Below are positions 20,301-30,580 of a DNA stretch of 64,000 nt, piece after piece; within the stretch, counting starts at the first letter, position 1; the number at the start of each line of letters is the position of its first letter. Below the pieces are notes generated by a model. That model saw only the letters and a list, made by a program, of their open reading frames with translations, did not search any database and was not told the origin of the DNA. A program made the translations under genes and the position numbers. The stretch is from positions 52,669 through 116,668 of the forward strand of contig LGRX02034702.1 of NCBI GenBank assembly GCA_001247695.2, given 5' to 3'. The stretch is from Cymbomonas tetramitiformis (lineage: Eukaryota; Chlorophyta; Pyramimonadophyceae; Pyramimonadales; Pyramimonadaceae).

Positions 20301-21935
20301 CTGCAGAGCCGAGTCATGAAGTTGAGAGATGAGATGGAGCGGAACAACTCCCCTGAGGCGTTGGTGATTATGTCGCATCTTCTCGTGCACATTGTCGACC
20401 AGCTGAAGGACAACGGCCCTGCACGGGAAATCTGGATGTATGTCTTCGAAGACTATTTCGGGTTGTTGAAGCTGTCCATCAAGACCCGCTCACAACCAGT
20501 CGCCAGCATGATGAAAGGATTGGAGTTGCGGCGAACGGTTTCCATGGTTGCGGGCATCAAGCAGATGCATCGAATTGGTCGAGCTCCGCATTATCGACCT
20601 CCTGCAAAGCAGAACATCTTTACAACAAAATCAAGCACTGTGCGGCCATCCGCTGGTGAGCACATCCATAAGTATTATGTGTACCATGCATGTCAGTCTG
20701 TCCATGCGTGTGGATGCTTTGTAAGTACGTTTGCACGTAGTTGTTCACACGCGTGGACAACGATCCATACGCACGGACAGTACTTTACTATTGTCCGTTT
20801 GATCAATAGCACTTGTCCAAGCGCGTGGACGAAGGGCCTTCCGTGCGGACGACGCCGCCCACACGTGTGGAATACCTGTCCGTACGCACGGATAGGTTTT
20901 CACTATTGTCCGTTTTTTCTCTCTTCAGTCTTCTTGTGAGACAACTAATTCACTTGCGCGGCGTCAATCGCAACAGATGACAGGGAAAAGATTCAAGTTT
21001 ATCTTCGTACCGAGTTCCCCGAGTACGACATTCTGTGCAAAAATTTCGACGACAGACTCGCCTTATTCAACAGGTACCAACTCATATGCGTGTCTGTAAA
21101 TTGTGCAAATGCCATGTGGATGGCGTATGGACGGCGTACGGCCACCGTATGACAACGTACGGAACACTGAGTCCACCCGTGTGTACCTTGCGAATGCAGG
21201 AACGCTCTGCAACGGAATCGTCGCAACCGACGGGCGGGTCGTCGAAGGCCGATGACGAATGACGTGGTTCCGGTGTTTCTACAACCAGACACGTGGCGGA
21301 GGTGCCCAACAACTTTGCAGATTCAGCCTTTCACCGAGGAGGAGCAGGCCTTCGCCTTAGCCGGCATCGCCCCGTGGACGGAGTATCCTAGCATCAAGAT
21401 CGGGCGTGAAGATTTCCGAGTGCACGACAGCGACATTGGTTTGAAGAGCTGTCAACGGTATTTCAAGAGCATCTTTCGAACTCCGGGAGTGCCAACTCAA
21501 GCCCAACTTCTTACAGGCGAGATACCGGACGATGACGTTGAAGATAGGTATGGGGAAATCATGAAGATTGTCAAGCTTGACCTTCCCGGTCACGAGATCT
21601 TTCTGTTGAAGGCCCGTTGGTACCCAAAGGCGGCTGCGCTTGCGGACGACATCAGCAAGAACATTTACCTGCGCAAAGACATGCCATGGGACGTGTCTCA
21701 GCCATTCGTTCGCGCAAACAGCATTGAGAATCAAGTGGTAATTCAGGATGTTCCTTTCATGCCGGCTTGGCTTGCCCGGTTCAAAGGAAATGCTGTCCCT
21801 TTGGCCATTCGACGACGAACTGATTGCTTGCAAGTTGTGTTGGATCGCAAGGCGGATTTCTTCCGTGAACTCGATGGTAACAGTAGTAGCGAGGATGACA
21901 GTAGTAGCTCATCTGATTCAGATGATTGCGGATGA
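17311..21935 (+). CDS. CACTA-1 transposase, Tnp2 family, 1038 aa, 8 exons
   Basis: Model: join 17311-17553, 17653-18169, 18593-19075, 19315-19677, 19818-20128, 20289-20655, 20977-21073, 21200-21935; 3117 nt, every junction GT-AG and in frame. Cuts and moves the element by binding its ends (family role). N-terminal zinc-finger-like CPCVEC with a downstream H (residues 4-25); second cysteine cluster VCPEC then CPKCLEPRY (about 166-191), the Tnp2 signature; MACADG (about 276-280), aligned with the Asp-Gly of the Tnp2 catalytic region; DLMH (about 477-480), matching the family D-x-M-H; DUF4218-like HLLVHIVDQL and GPAREIWMY (about 669-691); C-terminal acidic/Ser-rich tail. Introns 2 to 5 and 7 hold the element's own subterminal motif. 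No stop or frameshift, so it may be functional. The start is the first ATG before the zinc finger. Confidence 0.85.
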
Positions 21936-21959
21936 TACACGATGTAATATATATGTAAA

Positions 21960-23040
21960 TAAACCGTATGTAGGCGGATACCTGTATTCACACGCATGAT
22001 TCCGCTAATCCATGCGGGTAAACTCTTATCCACACGCGCGGATGTATGTGTCCACACGCGTGTTTCAACAAACTCCAATTTCGACGTCCATACGTATGGA
22101 TTGGCGAATTCCGATCGTCCATACGTCTGTCCACACGGCGTCCGTACGCATGGGTTCGATCGGTGACACGCCTCCATGGTGCCCACATGGCTGATGAAGG
22201 GGCAGGAAATGCTCGGGCACACCCAGGCCCGGGTGCAATGGCTGTCCACACGTGCGGACAAGCGCAAACGAGTGGCGCAGCACGGGTCTCACACTGTCCA
22301 TACGTCCGTCCACACGTCGTCCGTACGCGTCCGTACGGTCCAGGGACACGTCCCCATGGTGCCCATGTGGCTGATGAAGGGGCAGGAAATGCTCGGGTAC
22401 ACCCAGGCCCGGGTGCAATGGCTGTCCACACGTGCGGACAAGCACAAAAGAGTGGCACGGCACGGGCCTCACACTGTCCATACGCCCGTCCACACGTCGT
22501 CCGTACGCATGGGTTCGTCCAGGGACACGTCCACATGGTGTCCATATGGCTGAGGAAGGGGCAAGCAGTGCTCGGGTACACCCAGGCCCGGGTGCAATGG
22601 CTGTCCACACGTGCGGACAAGCGCAAAAGACTGGCACGGCACGGGCCTCACACTGTCCATACGCCCGTCCACACGTCGTCCGTACGCGTCGGTACCGTCC
22701 AGGGACACGTCCCCATGGTGTCCATATGGCTGAGGAGGGGTAGAAGCGGCATTCCTCGCTGTCCGCACGTGTGGACAGCAATTTCCAACGGTTCATGCGT
22801 ATGGACGGCACCTATCCATACGGTCGGGCAGTGTACGGAGCGTCCACACGCGTAATAAAATCAGGTAAACTAGCATACGTCGTCCACACGGGAGCACACG
22901 TATGGACGACGTGTGGATTTATCGTATGGACACCGTATGAACATCACTTTTGCAAATTAGACATTTTCACACGTGTGGATTTTGCAAAAAAAGCGTCCAT
23001 ACGGCGTCCATCTGCAATCCACGCGTCGTTCATCTGGATT
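21960..23040. repeat. CACTA-1 right subterminal repeats with 180-bp tandem array
   Basis: Motif copies are mainly GTCCATACG, CGTCCACACG or GTCCGTACG, the inverse orientation of the left end. Within it, a tandem unit of about 180 bp starts at 22175, 22355, 22534 and 22714, each with ATGGCTGATGAAGGGGCAGG-like and CACACCCAGGCCCGGGTGC-like blocks. The long ORFs seen here on both strands arise from this array and are not genes. Confidence 0.85.
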
Positions 23041-23074
23041 TCCACGCGTGTGGACAGGCCAATAATTTGTAGGG

Positions 23075-23220
23075 TATTCGGTGAGTCAGATAATCAGAAT
23101 AGTAAGGGTCTCTAATATAACGAAGTCTTCCCGTTATATGTTCGGGGTCTAGGGTTCCGGAACCGGTGACAGTCATACACCCTAACTATAGGAATGCCAG
23201 TCAGGGTGTCACTTCCAGCA
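23075..23220 (-). mobile_element. Gag-B 3' LTR, right part
   Basis: Continues the LTR started at 12473-12500 after CACTA-1. Ends GTGTCACTTCCAGCA. The following 23221 sequence CACCACCTAGGGCGGTG is an imperfect palindrome seen at the same place in Gag-D and Gag-E. Confidence 0.85.
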
Positions 23221-23397
23221 CACCACCTAGGGCGGTGACTGGCAAACTAGGTGGTCACGGAACTGAAACAAATACCTACTCAGCTTCGGTGGAAATAAGC
23301 ATCCTACAGGAGAACCTGTCCTTTCTGGCAGGGTAACTCCTGAAACTAGCAGCTAGCGGTGCACACTGCAGATTACAGATACAGTTAAAGCCCTAAA

Positions 23398-25384
23398 CTA
23401 AGCCCATCTTGGGGCAACCTGGACCAACAGCATCTCGAGCTGTCGGCAGGCTAGTCCGATCACGTCAGCTCTAGCCACGTCGATAGTGCCCGGGAGAGCT
23501 GGTACCACTGTTACAGCGCCCAGGAGAGCCGGTACCACTGTCTGACAAATCATGCGTAGAACAAAATGAGAAAGTGCCGATGGTGCCGTAGTCAGTTGCA
23601 CCGTGTGCAACCAGTCGGGTCATGTGCTCGATTAAAGAAGAAGGCTCATCCTCGTCCTCCCCGTCTGAGGTGGGTAGTACATAGTCCGGTGACGGTTGAG
23701 CACCACCCGGTGAGGGCGGCACGGGAAGAGTCGGAGCCGCCACGGGCGGTTGCGAGGGACCCGGGTACCATGTCCAAAGGGAGCCGAGGTAATCTCCATG
23801 GTCGTTGGGGTACCACCCCTCCGGCCGCCAATAGAACGCCGGCGGGACGGCCGTGGGTGATAGCACACCAGCACCACCGACCTCGTCGCTGACAAGCTCC
23901 GATGTCGCTGATGATTCATGCGCGGAGTGATTTTGGGTAGGGACAGCAGCTGCACAAACAAGGAAGAGCATGCAGACTGCGAGGGATGTAAGGGCGGAGA
24001 ACCCAAATGTCTGTTACCCATCTGTTGGCTATAGCCAACATTAGGCCCCTTTATGTTGGCTGGAGCCAACATAAGCGTTGCTGACAATGCCGGGAGCTGT
24101 CGGTATCGGGTTGTACAGTTTATTAGCTCAAAATGACGGCGGGGATGTTCTCTTTCACACATGCGTTAACAACATTGGGACGCTCGAAATCATCGGCGAG
24201 AATTTGGGTTACTATTCAAGAGAATGTGAAAATTTGTGAAATTTCCAAGAAATTTTGGGTGTTCACATACCCATGTTACTTCGATCGATATTTTGAGGGT
24301 CAAGATGAACTCGGATGAAAGTTTTGACAAGGCACTCCAGAAAGAGCAGCTCGAGATCTTGACAACATAGGTGCCCGATTTTTCAATGCCCTTCTCATGC
24401 CGCTCACATTGCACAATTTTCTTATGTTGGCTGCAGCCAACATAATGAGCATTTTGTATTTTCGCGATCATACCCCAACTCTAGGGCACAATTATGCAAG
24501 CCCCCATGGGTGTAAGAAGGTATACCACGTATTGACATTTTTTTGAAGGTCTAGTAGCCCTTCAAACAACATTACTTTGGAGCAATATGTACCATTAACC
24601 ATGAGTAATATGCTTCGGAACTTTGGGTTTTATGTTGGCTGCAGCCAACATAAAGATGGGTAAGAGACACAAAACCCATCGGCGGTCTGCCGCACCCCAA
24701 GGTCTGCCGTGATGGCGGAAGACCCTCGTCGTCATCGTCGGATGGAGTCCTCCGCTGCCACTGAAACAGAGTCCACGGGCGCAACGGTGCCCATGCAGTG
24801 CATCGCAAGGGTCGGCTCCGGCCCAGTCAGGTCCAAATTGACCGCGAACTTTTCCATGAAGGACACGTGCGGCTCGTGTGCGTGCAACGCGCTGATGGGG
24901 TACATCTCCTCGTCGGACACCACCGACTGCGGAGCCGTAGGTGGCGCTGGCGGCGGTGGCATGACCAGAGCGTCGGCATGGCCCTTGTCGTGGACCTTGA
25001 AGTTGTTGATGTGCATATATAGCACCACCAACCGCGCAGACCCCGAAGCGGGTGTCAGCGGGCTGGCAGCACTCCAGATACTCGTCGATAGTGTCGGTCA
25101 CCCGCTCCTCGGCGACAGCGAAGGAGAAGGCGGAGACGGTGTCGTAGAGCCCCGGCTTACCGTCTGCAATGTAGCAGACGGCGTCGAAACGACGGAGCGG
25201 GGTCGCTGCTCTCCACGACGTTCTGGAACAGCGTGGCGAAGACGTCATGCTCGCTGTCCGCAACGCTGAAGCCGTGTGCGCCAACATGTCCACGTGGCCC
25301 GCCGTTCGGGCAGTCCCGATGCCAATGCTTCTCCGCCGTAGCGGAGCATGCAGGGTTCCCGCACAATGGAACGAACGTACCGGT
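23398..25384 (-). pseudogene. Gag-B gag, C-terminal half (broken by MITE and frameshifts)
   Basis: On the minus strand: CGNPACSATAEKHWHRDCPN, a zinc-knuckle-like C-x4-C...H-x-H-x3-C shared with Gag-D and Gag-E; HGFSVADSEHDVFATLFQNV; after frameshifts DAVCYIADGKPGLYDTVSAF; then the MITE; then FSALTSLAVCMLFLVCAAAV, a hydrophobic segment like that of Gag-D; and a Pro/Asp-rich tail to 23471. The N-terminal half is at 39420-41588, across Gag-C. At least three frame breaks, so non-functional. Confidence 0.8.
24008..24669. mobile_element. MITE with 4-bp TSD and TTGGCTGCAGCCAA palindromes
   Basis: 662 bp. Termini TGTCTGTTACCCATCT and AGATGGGTAAGAGACA (inverse, one mismatch), TSD CAAA at 24004-24007 and 24670-24673. 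Next to the termini and twice inside lie copies of ATGTTGGCTGCAGCCAACAT, an 18-20 bp palindrome (24022, 24053, 24423, 24634 approximately). Removing the element restores the Gag-B frame across the hydrophobic segment. Confidence 0.85.
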
Positions 25385-25577
25385 GTGTGTGGGATATATA
25401 GTGCCGACTATATATTGAGGTGCTGAAACACAGAATGCTTACACTTAAGATAACATAAGAAGTCAAGTTAAATTGAGTGTCCTCGGCTTAAGCCGGAAAC
25501 CCTAAACCTGTGACAGCCGTACTGTACGGAGTACTAGTACAGACAGAGGACTGTGACACACACGGGGTGTCACATCA

Positions 25578-25787
25578 CCCTGTACTATTACGGAGGAAGA
25601 GTTAGGGTGGAACAGGTAGATTGTTAGGGGAAACAAATCACACCATCTCAAGCGGTGGAAACAAATTTCTAGCGGGGGCCTGTGCTCTTGGCCAGGGCGG
25701 TCCCAAAACTCTAGCTAGCACTACACACTGAAGGCTGTGTGCCCGTGATACAGATCTAGTTGTGCTACTAGGCCTCTGGCAGTAACT
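25578..25787 (-). other. Gag-C 3' untranslated region
   Basis: Between the gag stop and the 3' LTR. No polypurine tract is obvious. Confidence 0.5.
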
Positions 25788-28040
25788 CTAGCCACCTTGA
25801 AAGTGGTCCACAGAGCAGAGTTCACAGAGATTGAAGTTGTTGTAGTTCCCAAATTGGAAGTCCAGATTGAAGATGTTGTAGGAGTCAGCCGGTCCAGTGT
25901 CCAGAAGGTCGGTGTCAGTGAAGTAGCCCACTGCGCCATTCTGATAACCAGAGTAGTCACCGTACACCACCGACCGTGGAGCAATCTCCACATCACAAAG
26001 TGTAGTGGCGGTGACGGTGTCGATCAAGGCGATGCTCACGCACAGAAACAAAGCAGGGATAGCTGCTGCCGTGAGGAATGTGCCGATTGAAGGTGCCCGT
26101 ACACCACCAACCCGTGGAGCGGGTGGTGGGACGGTATCATGCAAGTCCCCGTCGTCGGACTCCGTGTCAGCCACGCTGGCCGAATCATGCGTGGAAGAAA
26201 TGTACGGAGGCAGGGGGTTGAAGGATTTAAGTGAGACCTGCGGCTCGGGCCCGAAGAAGCCTAATTTTACAGACATGCTGTCCATAAAAGACTTCTCGAA
26301 GGGCGGCTCACCGTCGATGAACTGCTTCGGGTGAATTAACGCGTCCTTCTCGGTCTCGATCGCCACTTCCGGTTCATGCTCCACGACGGCATCGTCGATC
26401 ACGGAGGGCGTGGTCGAACCGAAGTGGACCATTGGAAAGTGCTGAGTGTCGGACTCAGCACCACCAGCCACCTGCTTGAGCTCACGGAGAGCGGTGCGTG
26501 CTTCGTGCACGCAGGTAGCAAGTAGTGAGGGTTGGGTGGGCGTTAATCCCGCGTACTGTGCACGGAGGCCCACGTCAAAGTCCTCGGAGAACGTGAAGGG
26601 CTCCTCGTCCTGCCGAAGCAAGGGATGATCATGTTGTGCACAGAGTCTAGCAAAGGCCGTGTCGTCTTCAGTGTCGAACGCGGTCTGGAAAGCGGACACG
26701 AGACCGTCGGCGTCGTCGGCTTGCTCAATCACGCACTTGTCGCACTCGATGTCGGCGGTGGGACAATTCGCGGAGTCATGCCAAAATCCCGGAGGACATC
26801 GGACACACTCCGGAACGAAGGCCTTGGAGACGACGTGGAAGGAGACGGAGTGCATGCCGTAATCCTTCTTGTCGTTGTTGTGGCGTCGGACGCCTTGCGG
26901 CCAATTCCCGCCCTTGGGAAGGGGCGAAGCGGCAAAGCGGTGTTGCCATTCACGCTTCCGGCCGTGAAACTTCCCATCTCCCCGACGGTTCTGGCGGTCA
27001 CGCCAGGAGGAGGGCGGAAAGTGCACACCTGGCTTGCCCGTAGGCTTGCCCGTAGCTGGAGCCGGCCATCTAGTCGTCGGCTCGTTGTGCGCATCCTCGT
27101 CGGAGAGCGTGGCAAGGACTTTGTTGGCGGCGTCGATGTGGAATTGAAACTCCTTGATCAAGGCTTTCACGTCAACGTCGGACGGCAGACCAGAGTACAA
27201 CACGTTGGACTTGTCCACGAAGGGCACGTGCTTGCTCCTGCCGGCGTTGGCATCCCAAACATCGAGGACGTGGGCGTAGATGTCTTCGAGCTCGACCTTG
27301 GCCAACTCAACGTCGAGACGAAGCGGGGTAATCACTTTGTCGTAGAACTCGGGGTCGAGTGAAGCCAGAAGTTGCTTCTTGGCCATCATGTCGTCGAGAG
27401 GCCCAGAGGCGCCGTTGCCAATAGCAGTCAAGCATGCGTCGAAATCTTGGATAAGGGGGTCGGGGTCCTTCTTGTCGTCGAAATAAATGGAGCAAAGCTC
27501 CTCGTAATGCCCAAGAGGTCGAACCACGCGAGGGATCAACCTCTTGGTCACTTCCAGAAGGGCACGCTTGCCATCCTGAGGCGAAGCCCGTCCCGAGGCC
27601 TCAACCCAACGCCGCGCGGGTGAGTTAGGAGAAGTCAACGATGTCAAAGTCGAGAAGAGGATGGCATTGAAGATGGCGTTGAACTCCTTTTGCGTGTCCG
27701 CCAAATCAAAAAGAGCGGCGTTGTTGGGGTCCTTCTGCTCGAACGCGCGCTGCAAGGACTTCACAATAGATGTCCAGAGCGTGTTACGGCGTACTTCGTC
27801 TCCATGAAAGGTGTCTTCCTTGGAGCCCAAGGCGTCGCGAGAAATTCTCTTGATGATGTCGACGTCCCAAGTGGAATTCTGGACAGCCGCAGCTCGAGTC
27901 CGGTCCGGAGCCGTGAGATTGACAGCTGGAGAATTTGGCGTCGGTCTATAGCGAGACCCGACGTCACGTGAAAAAATCGTGTCTGGTCGAATTCGATTGT
28001 TGGCCCCCAAGGGAGGCGTGACGTGTGAATTTACACTCAT
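25788..28040 (-). CDS. Gag-C Gag-like protein, about 750 aa, intact
   Basis: The open frame extends upstream to 28202 (804 aa), but I prefer the ATG at 28038-28040 because the other family members start just after the same TTCATCATG context. N-terminal Gag-like region: TWDVDIIKRISRD, ILFSTLTSLTSPNSPARRWV, GKRALLEVTKRLIPRV, and LIQDFDACLTAIG with MMAKKQLLASLDPEFYDKV, matching IEDFNAALKA and SLFIKALDATFYQPV of Gag-D. Then a basic His/Arg-rich stretch, a zinc knuckle ECVRCPPGFWHDSANC (C-x2-C-x5-H-x4-C), an acidic region and near the C-terminus a hydrophobic segment FLTAAAIPALFLCVSIALI. No protease or RT. Role inferred as capsid-like packaging of the element RNA. Confidence 0.75.
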   Translation of the reverse strand: MSVNSHVTPPLGANNRIRPDTIFSRDVGSRYRPTPNSPAVNLTAPDRTRAAAVQNSTWDVDIIKRISRDALGSKEDTFHGDEVRRNTLWTSIVKSLQRAFEQKDPNNAALFDLADTQKEFNAIFNAILFSTLTSLTSPNSPARRWVEASGRASPQDGKRALLEVTKRLIPRVVRPLGHYEELCSIYFDDKKDPDPLIQDFDACLTAIGNGASGPLDDMMAKKQLLASLDPEFYDKVITPLRLDVELAKVELEDIYAHVLDVWDANAGRSKHVPFVDKSNVLYSGLPSDVDVKALIKEFQFHIDAANKVLATLSDEDAHNEPTTRWPAPATGKPTGKPGVHFPPSSWRDRQNRRGDGKFHGRKREWQHRFAASPLPKGGNWPQGVRRHNNDKKDYGMHSVSFHVVSKAFVPECVRCPPGFWHDSANCPTADIECDKCVIEQADDADGLVSAFQTAFDTEDDTAFARLCAQHDHPLLRQDEEPFTFSEDFDVGLRAQYAGLTPTQPSLLATCVHEARTALRELKQVAGGAESDTQHFPMVHFGSTTPSVIDDAVVEHEPEVAIETEKDALIHPKQFIDGEPPFEKSFMDSMSVKLGFFGPEPQVSLKSFNPLPPYISSTHDSASVADTESDDGDLHDTVPPPAPRVGGVRAPSIGTFLTAAAIPALFLCVSIALIDTVTATTLCDVEIAPRSVVYGDYSGYQNGAVGYFTDTDLLDTGPADSYNIFNLDFQFGNYNNFNLCELCSVDHFQGG

Positions 28041-28437
28041 GATGAAAATCCAGTAGGTGGGAGCGTTGGGGTAGAGGGCCGATGTCGAAGAACACAGAAA
28101 AGCGATGGTCGAGAGCCGTAAGATGCAGTGTCGGAACGGATAATTAAGGAAGCCGTAACTGCGAAATTGCAAGATCGGAACGCGGCGGCCAAGGAATCCC
28201 ACAACAAAAATTGATCAAGCTTCAGTCGAGTGTAACCCAACGCGGACAATACAAAATAATCCCAGGTAGGCGAACGCTGCAGCGATACCAAATTAATCCG
28301 CCCGTAAACTAGCTCTCGACCGCAACTGCGAAAATCACGACATCAAATTGGGCCCCCAACGCCCCACCAAGCGGAGTGGCTTATTAGCCACTCATGTAAT
28401 CAAAAGTAGTGGAAGGTGCCTGGCGCACCATAACCTG
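28041..28437 (-). other. Gag-C 5' leader
   Basis: Untranslated leader following the 5' LTR. Adjacent to the LTR, on the minus strand, is CAGGTTATGGTGCGCC, matching the CAGGTTTGG or CAGGTTATGG found at this junction in all five gag elements (putative primer-binding site). Confidence 0.55.
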
Positions 28438-28489
28438 TGGGATATATAGTGCCGACTATATATTGAGGTGCTGAAACACAGAATGCTTA

Positions 28490-28960
28490 CACACTGAGAA
28501 GGAATCGTGGTAGAATGTGGTAAACTGGTGTTAAAATGTGGTAAACTGGTGGTAAACGGCGGTAAGCCCCTATGTGGGGCGGTAATCAGGTGGTAAACGT
28601 TAAAATATTAAAAAAAAAATAACTGACGGTAAATCATTGGTAATTTGCGGTAACATAGGTTGAAGCATGGTAAAAGCCTGGTAATTTCAGAACGGAGCGT
28701 GGTAAACGAGGATCTGGAATGGTAAATGGTCGTGGCCTAATGGTAAATGGATATAAAACTTCGCAATGTAGTATAAATATAGAGACGGAGCTGGTAAACC
28801 GTGGTAAACGAGGATCCTGAATGGTAGATGTGCAATTCTCTGGTCTGTGGCCAAGGTAGAATTGACAGGAGTGGAGCGACTGGCGAATGGCGGCCAGGTA
28901 TGAACGCAGGCAGGGGTATACATCATCGTTCAGTAGATAGGTGGGATGCGTCACATACAG
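28490..28960. repeat. CACTA-2 left subterminal repeats (GGTAAA)
   Basis: More than 15 copies of GGTAAA or GTGGTAAACTGG, mainly in this orientation, starting right inside the terminal repeat. The right end (38930-39271) has the inverse, TTTACC. Confidence 0.9.
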
Positions 28961-29373
28961 ATCGTATCATACCTGTCTCGGCTAAACCAGTAGGGAGCCG
29001 AAAGGTAGCCGATTTTAGTGGCCACGCGCACCATAGCTGGTAAGAGATAGAGGTAACGTAGCCAAGAAACCAAGTTAGGTTCTTGAAGTTGAAGTTTTCA
29101 AAAAACAGTTAAACTGTAACAGTTTATTTTTTTGTTTATTTAATTTAAGTAGCAGAAGGTCGAGAAAGAAAATGGCTGGTAAGTAGTTTTACTTTTTTCT
29201 TGAATCACGTGGGTGACAGAAAGCAGTTCTGTTGCAATGTATGCAGAACAGGTAGTTTACTTTTAAAAGCGAGTACTGTTACTTAAGAATGGAGAGTACC
29301 CGGACAGGAGCAACGAGCGCTGCTGAACAAGGTGCACCTAAACGGGCAAGGACGGCCACGGTTGGCAGCGAGG
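28961..29373. other. CACTA-2 interior, no gene seen
   Basis: No supported ORF. A/T-rich stretches near 29090-29160. Confidence 0.5.
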
Positions 29374-29868
29374 CAGGCCAGGCCGCACTCGCTCCAAAGG
29401 TTACGTGCCCCATGCTTGTCTCTTGTGGATGTGCATGTTGGATAGGTTCGTGGCTTAATTAGTTAACCGCTGTTCGACTGAAAGAGCGGACGGCTCCTGA
29501 AAGTTTCTGCGTAAATAGGTGGTCAGCGAATATGTGGATGCACACAGCCGGTGACTGCGCCCTGGTGCGGAATCACGTGCTTAGGAAAAGTCACCGGCTG
29601 TGCGTATTCATTCAGGTATGCAGGCCAGGCCGCACTCGCTCCAAAGGTTACGTGCCCCATGCTTGTCTCTTGTGGATGTGCATGTTGGATAGGTTCGTGG
29701 CTTAATTAGTTAACCGCTGTTCGACTGAAAGAGCGGACGGCTCCTGAAAGTTTCTGCGTAAATAGGTGGTCAGCGAATATGTGGATACACACAGCCGGTG
29801 ACTGCGCCCTGGTGCGGAATCACGTGCTTAGGAAAAGTCACCGGCTGTGCGTATTCATTCAGGTATGC
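29374..29868. repeat. 247-bp tandem duplication in CACTA-2
   Basis: Two almost identical copies, 29374-29620 and 29621-29868. Each contains a 14-bp hairpin stem CACAGCCGGTGACT and AGTCACCGGCTGTG separated by about 35 bp. Confidence 0.9.
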
Positions 29869-30580
29869 GGACTCCCCTGTTTTCCGGCATGCACGCTGTG
29901 GGATGCCACTGCTGTGGGAATATCCCATGGTTTCCGCAGTGGATTCAAACATGCTTTCGTGAACTGGTGCGCAGGCCTCCGAAGCTGCAACCGTGCAGGG
30001 AGGCGGCCTCCCCCCGGTCGCTGGAGGAGTGGTCGAGGAAAACCCGGTAAGACCGTGAACTTTTCCTTCCCCTCCCTTCCCGTACGGGATCCCGCCCGCC
30101 CGCCCTTCATCTAGTGAACGCAGCCGCCACTCCGCGGGTGCCTGGTCAGCAGCCTGTCGGGCGACTGTTCATCTGCGGTTGCGAATCAGCGGCCAAGGGG
30201 TGAACAGCGAGTCATGGGTGGGATTGTTTTTTTTCCCCGGCATATATCTTTGTTTATTTCTTTGTAGAAAGGTGCATAGGGTGCACGCAAGGAACATAGG
30301 ACCCAGGGACAAAGGGTGCGGGGAGGCTGCTCCGCTCCGCGCCGAATCAGGCGCGTGGCGCGTGCGGCGCTCTCCCCGGCGCTGTGCCTTATCCTGCTTC
30401 ATGTATGCGGCCTCTGCTCGACTTGATGCATGTGGGCCTGTGGCCTCTGCTCAAACCAGTCCGTCCGTCCTAAGTTTCATAGAATCATGTTTCCTGTGTT
30501 TCTCTTTCCTCCCTCGTTGCATGTGGGCCTGTGGCCTCTGCTCAAACCAGTCCGTCTGTCGTAAGTTTCATATCATGCTT
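29869..30580. other. CACTA-2 interior before the 223-bp array
   Basis: Fragments of the 223-bp unit appear from about 30165. Copies of CATGTGGGCCTGTGGCCTCT occur at about 30430 and 30519, and again in the spacers of the higher-order repeat. No convincing gene. Confidence 0.5.

Larger units (their letters stand above)
12501..23074 (+). mobile_element. CACTA-1 (CACTA/EnSpm transposon, apparently complete)
   Basis: 10,574 bp. Perfect 18-bp terminal inverted repeats CCCTACAAATTATTGGCC. The 3-bp target duplication TAT lies at 12498-12500 and 23075-23077, within the Gag-B LTR. Contents: left subterminal repeats, accessory gene (minus), tRNA-like module, Tnp2 transposase gene (plus), right subterminal repeats. 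The 3-bp duplication, long subterminal repeats and Tnp2 gene identify the superfamily, although the termini start CCCTAC and not CACTA. Both gene models stay open, so this may be an autonomous copy. Confidence 0.9.

Noticed and set aside
22046..22855. Long ORFs (up to 269 aa) on both strands
   Set aside because: Translations of the 180-bp subterminal tandem array of CACTA-1.
22175..22890. CRISPR-like array
   Set aside because: Unit is 180 bp, with no short repeat and unique spacer pattern, and the DNA is eukaryotic.
26625..27362. 245-aa plus-strand ORF
   Set aside because: Antisense to the intact Gag-C frame; no recognisable domain.
28487..28500. Setting CACTA-2 ends at CACTGAGAA
   Set aside because: The flanking triplets would not match (ACA and TGT); only CACACTGAGAA gives identical 3-bp flanks (TTA).
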